Positions 29,115-32,473 of a stretch of 32,473 nucleotides of DNA are shown here, piece after piece (position 1 is the first letter of the stretch; every line of letters begins with the position of its first letter). The stretch spans positions 1-32,473 of the forward strand of contig MFUY01000011.1 in the NCBI GenBank assembly GCA_001787035.1, written 5' to 3'. The notes under the pieces are model-generated. The model saw only the letters and a list, made by a program, of their open reading frames with translations. It had not been told where the DNA came from and did no database searches. This stretch comes from Candidatus Nomurabacteria bacterium RIFCSPLOWO2_01_FULL_41_12 (GTDB lineage Bacteria > Patescibacteriota > Minisyncoccia > Phycocordibacterales > UBA9973). The position numbers and the translations under genes were made by a program.

Positions 29115-30329
29115 ATGGGTCGCTACAGCTGGCTTTTCGTCGTCGTGCTGGCGACCGTGTTGGTCGCCGCTTGCAGTGAGCCTTACAAGCCCACTGCGCC
29201 GTCGTCGCCCTCTTCGTCTCTCACGTCAGGCGTTTGGTTTGCGCCTGGTACGTCGGAAATGGCGTCGGTGCACGATGTGGAACCGGAACCGGCACCCTTG
29301 CCGACCCCGGAACCGGAACCGGCACCCTTGCCGGCACCGGAGCCGACCGTCGTGCATCCTGGCACCGTCACGGACGTCGCTGGCAAGCCCATCGGGGGTG
29401 TCAAGGTGATGTTCCTTGACGGACTCAACGTTGGCAAGTTCACGTTTACGAATGCCGACGGTGACTATGTTGGCGCGTATGCGTTTACCGATGCGTTGGT
29501 CGGAAACGCGAACCTATCAGCCACGAAGGTTGGGTACGCAGAGCAGATCCTTGGCATCTACGTTGACGGCATCAACACGCTTGATTTCGTGCTGAGCGCT
29601 ATGTCGACACAGTCCCCGAGGGCTGTGGACGACAACTACACCGTCCAGCTCGGCACGGTTCTGAATGTTCCGGCCCCTGGAGTCCTGGCGAACGACTCTA
29701 TTCCGGCGGGAATGACGGTTACGGCATCATTCCCGCCACCGAGGCCACCAGGGACCTTGACCAACACTGGGGGTGGGGGGTTTACGTATAACCCCATCGT
29801 TGACCCTCAGAACCCGCCTGTCGTGCGGTTTCAATACCTGATCCAAACAGCGGCTGGAGCAATCAATGGAGCAACCGTGACGGTTAACTTCGTTGTTGAT
29901 CCTACAAAGCCAACCATCAGCATCAGGGAGGTGCTGCCGGCGAGCCCTGCGGGGCCGCTGCCACGTGGGAACTTGAGCACGGTTCGAGTTCTTCTGCATT
30001 TCGAGCAAAACAACTGGGCCGGGACGGACAGGATGACCGCTTGGCTCTGCGGGGCTGATGATCGTCCGAGTATGATCATCCGGACCAGTTGTCAGGCGAA
30101 CAGCGTGAGCAGGCAGTCGCCGGACTTGTACCTCAACCCCACGCTGGGGCTCCGGGGCCCGTCTGACTGCGGAATCGTCAAGGTCACGCGGCTCGTGGCG
30201 TTCCTCACGCCGACGAACGAGACGCCACATGTGCCCTCGCCTACGGATCCTTACAAGTCTGAGGTGGGGATCACTATGTGGGCTCGCGCTGAGCGAGCCG
30301 TCGACTGGACCTATCAGCCGTGCAATTAG
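29115..30329 (+). CDS. GC-rich lipoprotein with Ig-like/carboxypeptidase-regulatory domains, probably foreign
   Basis: This 404-residue protein begins MGRYSWLFVVVLATVLVAACS, a signal peptide with lipobox LVAAC (Cys20). A Pro-Glu-Ala repeat (EPEPAPLPTPEPEPAPLPAP) follows. Then comes a carboxypeptidase-regulatory-like domain (VTDVAGKPIGGVKVMFLDGL...GYAEQILGIYV) and a tandem Ig/cadherin-like domain (DDNYTVQLGTVLNVPAPGVLANDS...). The C-terminal domain has three or four Cys. Its codons end mostly in G/C, unlike every neighbour, and it has a full-consensus promoter, a strong Shine-Dalgarno and a GC-rich terminator-like stem. This suggests recent transfer from a GC-rich bacterium, or a mis-joined contig. 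Surface attachment is inference. Confidence 0.8.
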   Translation: MGRYSWLFVVVLATVLVAACSEPYKPTAPSSPSSSLTSGVWFAPGTSEMASVHDVEPEPAPLPTPEPEPAPLPAPEPTVVHPGTVTDVAGKPIGGVKVMFLDGLNVGKFTFTNADGDYVGAYAFTDALVGNANLSATKVGYAEQILGIYVDGINTLDFVLSAMSTQSPRAVDDNYTVQLGTVLNVPAPGVLANDSIPAGMTVTASFPPPRPPGTLTNTGGGGFTYNPIVDPQNPPVVRFQYLIQTAAGAINGATVTVNFVVDPTKPTISIREVLPASPAGPLPRGNLSTVRVLLHFEQNNWAGTDRMTAWLCGADDRPSMIIRTSCQANSVSRQSPDLYLNPTLGLRGPSDCGIVKVTRLVAFLTPTNETPHVPSPTDPYKSEVGITMWARAERAVDWTYQPCN

Positions 30330-30359
30330 GCTGACAGGTAGTTAGACGGGAGAAAACAA

Positions 30360-30385
30360 GGGCCGGGGCGCGAGCGCCCCGGCCC
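30360..30385 (+). terminator. GC-rich hairpin after the lipoprotein gene
   Basis: GGGCCGGGGCGC (30360-30371) and GCGCCCCGGCCC (30374-30385) form a perfect 12-bp stem. There is no T-run, as in terminators of GC-rich bacteria. AT-rich host-like sequence resumes after about 30398. Confidence 0.7.
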
Positions 30386-30476
30386 GAGGAGGCAATGTGA
30401 ATATCAAAGATAATATCAAAACGTCGTTAAGACCCTTAGGGAGCACTGGCGGCTTTTTAATTTCAATAAAGTATTG

Positions 30477-30482
30477 TACTAT
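30477..30482 (+). promoter_or_regulatory. -10 box of the last Cys/His gene, predicted leaderless
   Basis: TACTAT, then exactly six bases before the GTG start at 30489. The same spacing is seen at several other genes in the window. The -35 is weak (TTTTTA). Confidence 0.45.
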
Positions 30483-30488
30483 CAATTT

Positions 30489-32473
30489 GTGAGTAATAAA
30501 CTTAAAAATATCGTTTCTAATCAAAAGGACTTATTTTTGTTTTTCGGGATAATCCTAATTTTGGGCATTTTTTTGTTTCAAGATAGTCCAAAAAATAAAT
30601 TTACTGTGCGTAACAGTTATCCTGAACTTTCATTTTTACAAGGCAAGAATTTTAATTTTGCCGAAAACTCAAAGTTTTTTGCGAAGTTGGCTCAAGACCA
30701 AGGCGGAGAGTATGCTTATAAGGCATTAGCATATGCGACAACGCGTTCCATTTTCCCTGCAAATATTGACACTCATTTATTAGGCCATGTGGTTGGGGAT
30801 GAATTATTTAAACAAAAAGGTCTTTTCGGTATGCAATTTTGCACTGATGACCTGCGCAATGCCTGCTCTCATTCTATTGTGGTTGGCGGGCTTCTGGCTG
30901 AAGGGATAGACGCGATAAATAAAATGGTGGGAGTTTGTAAGGGAGCACCCGGTGGTAAAGGAGCGTATCGTATGTGTGTGCATGGCTTGGGCCATGGTGT
31001 TTTGGCTTTTACCGACTACGATATGCGTAAAGCCGTTGATCTTTGCAAGCCTATCGCTACCACTTCGGAATATTCTAATATGGAGTTCGTGGAGTGCATC
31101 GGTGGTATTACTATGGAGATGATGGCTGGGGTGAATGATAAGCAGGCTTGGGAAAAACAAAAAGTTAACTATTTCAAATCTAATGACCCATTAGCCCCCT
31201 GCAATTTAGGTTTTATCCCGGAAAAAGCGGTCCATATCTGTTACACTTTTTTAACACCCCATTTATTTGAAAGCGCCGGGATAAATCCAGGAGCGCCCCC
31301 CCTTCCTATGCATCTTAAAAAAGCTTTTACTTTTTGTGAAAAAATTCCTGAAAATGAAGGTCGCAATCGGGAATCCTGCTTTGGTGGTTTTGGCAAGGAA
31401 TTCGTGGTGCTGGCAAATGAACGCAATGTGCAGAGCGTGGAGAATATGGATAGTGGAAAATTGGCTAAAATTGACGAGTGGTGTAATCTGGCTATAGATG
31501 AGGGTATAAAGCCGTGCCTTTATTCAGCGCTCCAGTCTTTATTTTGGGGCGGGGAAAATAAAAGGGATGTGGCTATTAGATTTTGCTCTATTATGGAGGA
31601 TAAACAAAAACAAACTTTCTGTTTTGAGAATTTAATTGGGGCAGTGTCTTATTATATTGTTGATGCTAAATATCGCGCGGAATTTTGTTCAGAAATCCCG
31701 GAAGGCTATCGCACAGAATGTAAATCAAAACTGGAGTTGAAAGAGCCGGCAAGATTAATTTCAAATAAAGTGTTTTTTGACTTTAATAAAATTAGAGTGA
31801 CTGAAAATGAGAAATATCAAAGATACGCCGATCAGATTTTAAAATTGTGTGGTGATAAAAATTACCGACCCGCTTGTTATGATGAAGAAATCCCTAAATT
31901 GATGGATTCTATCTCAATGGAAGATGCGTTTAAAGTTACCAAATTGGTGCAAAAGCAGGATTCGGAATATCTTTATTGCCATGTTTTAGCCCATAACTTA
32001 AGTGCCCAGGAAGTGGCTAAAAATCCCGATAATTGGAAAGATGTGGTGATTAGGTGTCCTTCAGGCACGTGTTCAAACGGCTGTATTCACGGTGGATTCC
32101 AAGAACGTTTTCGGGCTGAATCATTTTCAGCAGAGCAGATTGAGGTCCTAGTTCCAGATTTAAAAATATTATGCGAACCAAGAGGCTTATGGAAGCCGAC
32201 AGGGCTTGAACAAGGGTCTTGCTATCACGCTTTAGGGCATTTGACTATGTATTTAACCGCGGCCGATATTGATACATCGCTCAAGCTTTGTGATAGAGTG
32301 GCTCTACCGTTTTTACAGCTTTGTTATGATGGGGCTTTTATGCAGATTTCCCAGCCACTAGAACCTGAGGATTTTGCTTTGATTGCCGGAAAAGAAGTGA
32401 AAAAAGAAAAATTGAAAGATTTTTGTTCAAATTTCAAAGGGAAACAGAAAAGTTCCTGCTGGAGCGAGGGCTG
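30489..32473 (+). CDS. Secreted protein with two Cys/His modules (3' partial)
   Basis: The frame is open from GTG 30489 to the window end, 661 complete codons. A basic N-terminus precedes one membrane helix (about 15-31). Module a: HLLGH (96-100), CSHS (126-129), CVHGLGHG (163-170), AVDLC (182-186), CIGGITME (203-210). Module b: HVLAH (498-502), CIHGGFQE (532-539), CYHALGH (578-584), SLKLC (597-601), CYDGAFMQ (612-619). Many further Cys occur in pairs (for example CFGGFGKE, CSEIPEGYRTEC). Module a lacks the CxHG glycine, and its last motif is CIGG, so it may be degenerate. It is the third gene of the family in this locus, separated from the others by the COG4315-like and GC-rich genes. The C-terminus lies outside the window. 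Confidence 0.8.
   Translation, partial: MSNKLKNIVSNQKDLFLFFGIILILGIFLFQDSPKNKFTVRNSYPELSFLQGKNFNFAENSKFFAKLAQDQGGEYAYKALAYATTRSIFPANIDTHLLGHVVGDELFKQKGLFGMQFCTDDLRNACSHSIVVGGLLAEGIDAINKMVGVCKGAPGGKGAYRMCVHGLGHGVLAFTDYDMRKAVDLCKPIATTSEYSNMEFVECIGGITMEMMAGVNDKQAWEKQKVNYFKSNDPLAPCNLGFIPEKAVHICYTFLTPHLFESAGINPGAPPLPMHLKKAFTFCEKIPENEGRNRESCFGGFGKEFVVLANERNVQSVENMDSGKLAKIDEWCNLAIDEGIKPCLYSALQSLFWGGENKRDVAIRFCSIMEDKQKQTFCFENLIGAVSYYIVDAKYRAEFCSEIPEGYRTECKSKLELKEPARLISNKVFFDFNKIRVTENEKYQRYADQILKLCGDKNYRPACYDEEIPKLMDSISMEDAFKVTKLVQKQDSEYLYCHVLAHNLSAQEVAKNPDNWKDVVIRCPSGTCSNGCIHGGFQERFRAESFSAEQIEVLVPDLKILCEPRGLWKPTGLEQGSCYHALGHLTMYLTAADIDTSLKLCDRVALPFLQLCYDGAFMQISQPLEPEDFALIAGKEVKKEKLKDFCSNFKGKQKSSCWSEG

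Noticed and set aside
29183..30230. Several ORFs of 60-167 codons in other frames of the GC-rich lipoprotein gene
   Set aside because: Spurious open frames are expected in GC-rich DNA; only the 29115 frame has a Shine-Dalgarno, signal peptide and domains.

Overview
The window looks like a chromosomal segment of an uncultivated Patescibacteria (CPR) bacterium, most likely Parcubacteria-like. This is inferred from compact, AT-rich genes, many weak or absent ribosome binding sites, a trigger factor without its PPIase domain, a K+-independent-type membrane pyrophosphatase, a minimal LexA, COG4315-type and cupredoxin surface proteins, and many short palindromic repeats inside and between genes. 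No rRNA, tRNA, CRISPR array, transposase or phage gene was seen.

Layout. 1-536: 3' end of a large surface protein. 4019 to 514 (minus): probable operon of a PQ-loop-like membrane protein, a DUF2156 acyltransferase-like protein, a sensor-like membrane protein, a small conserved protein and a soluble histidine kinase with an atypical H-box. 4152-6118 (plus): DksA/TraR zinc-finger protein and ComM/YifB ATPase. 6194-7097: SOS unit, with a LexA box lying inside a strong promoter, a small basic protein, then lexA. 7882-7094 (minus): TrmB-type regulator, divergent from a complete branched-chain amino-acid ABC transporter livK-H-M-G-F (8073-12729). Most liv junctions hold long hairpin elements. 13204-12932 (minus): HU. 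16739 to 13481 (minus): clpP, rny and a membrane protein of unknown function. 16797-18963 (plus): argH-like lyase overlapping a cytosine-deaminase-like amidohydrolase. 24510 to 18967 (minus): nusA, hppA, a coiled-coil secreted protein, a small membrane protein and tig. 24592-32473: a surface-protein region with three genes of an unrecognised Cys/His module family (five module copies), one carrying a cupredoxin domain. Interleaved there are a COG4315 protein and a GC-rich lipoprotein that looks foreign.

Main points of interest. (1) The Cys/His module family: H-x3-H, C-x-H-G, C-x-H-x2-G-H and C-Y-D-G-x-F-M-E motifs in fixed order. It is predicted to be extracytoplasmic and to bind metal or a cofactor. 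(2) Palindromic elements inserted in frame in unrelated housekeeping genes. One 44-bp unit is nearly identical in nusA and the histidine kinase. (3) A four-copy intergenic hairpin family with a conserved core and non-homologous but self-complementary arms, which punctuates the liv operon. (4) A recurring -10 box placed 6-8 nt before the start codon, pointing to leaderless transcripts.

Together the genes cover nutrient uptake (liv), energy conservation (hppA), protein and RNA turnover (clpP, rny), transcription and DNA-damage control (nusA, lexA), competence or recombination (comM), and an elaborate cell surface. Function calls rest on motifs read by eye; no database search was possible.
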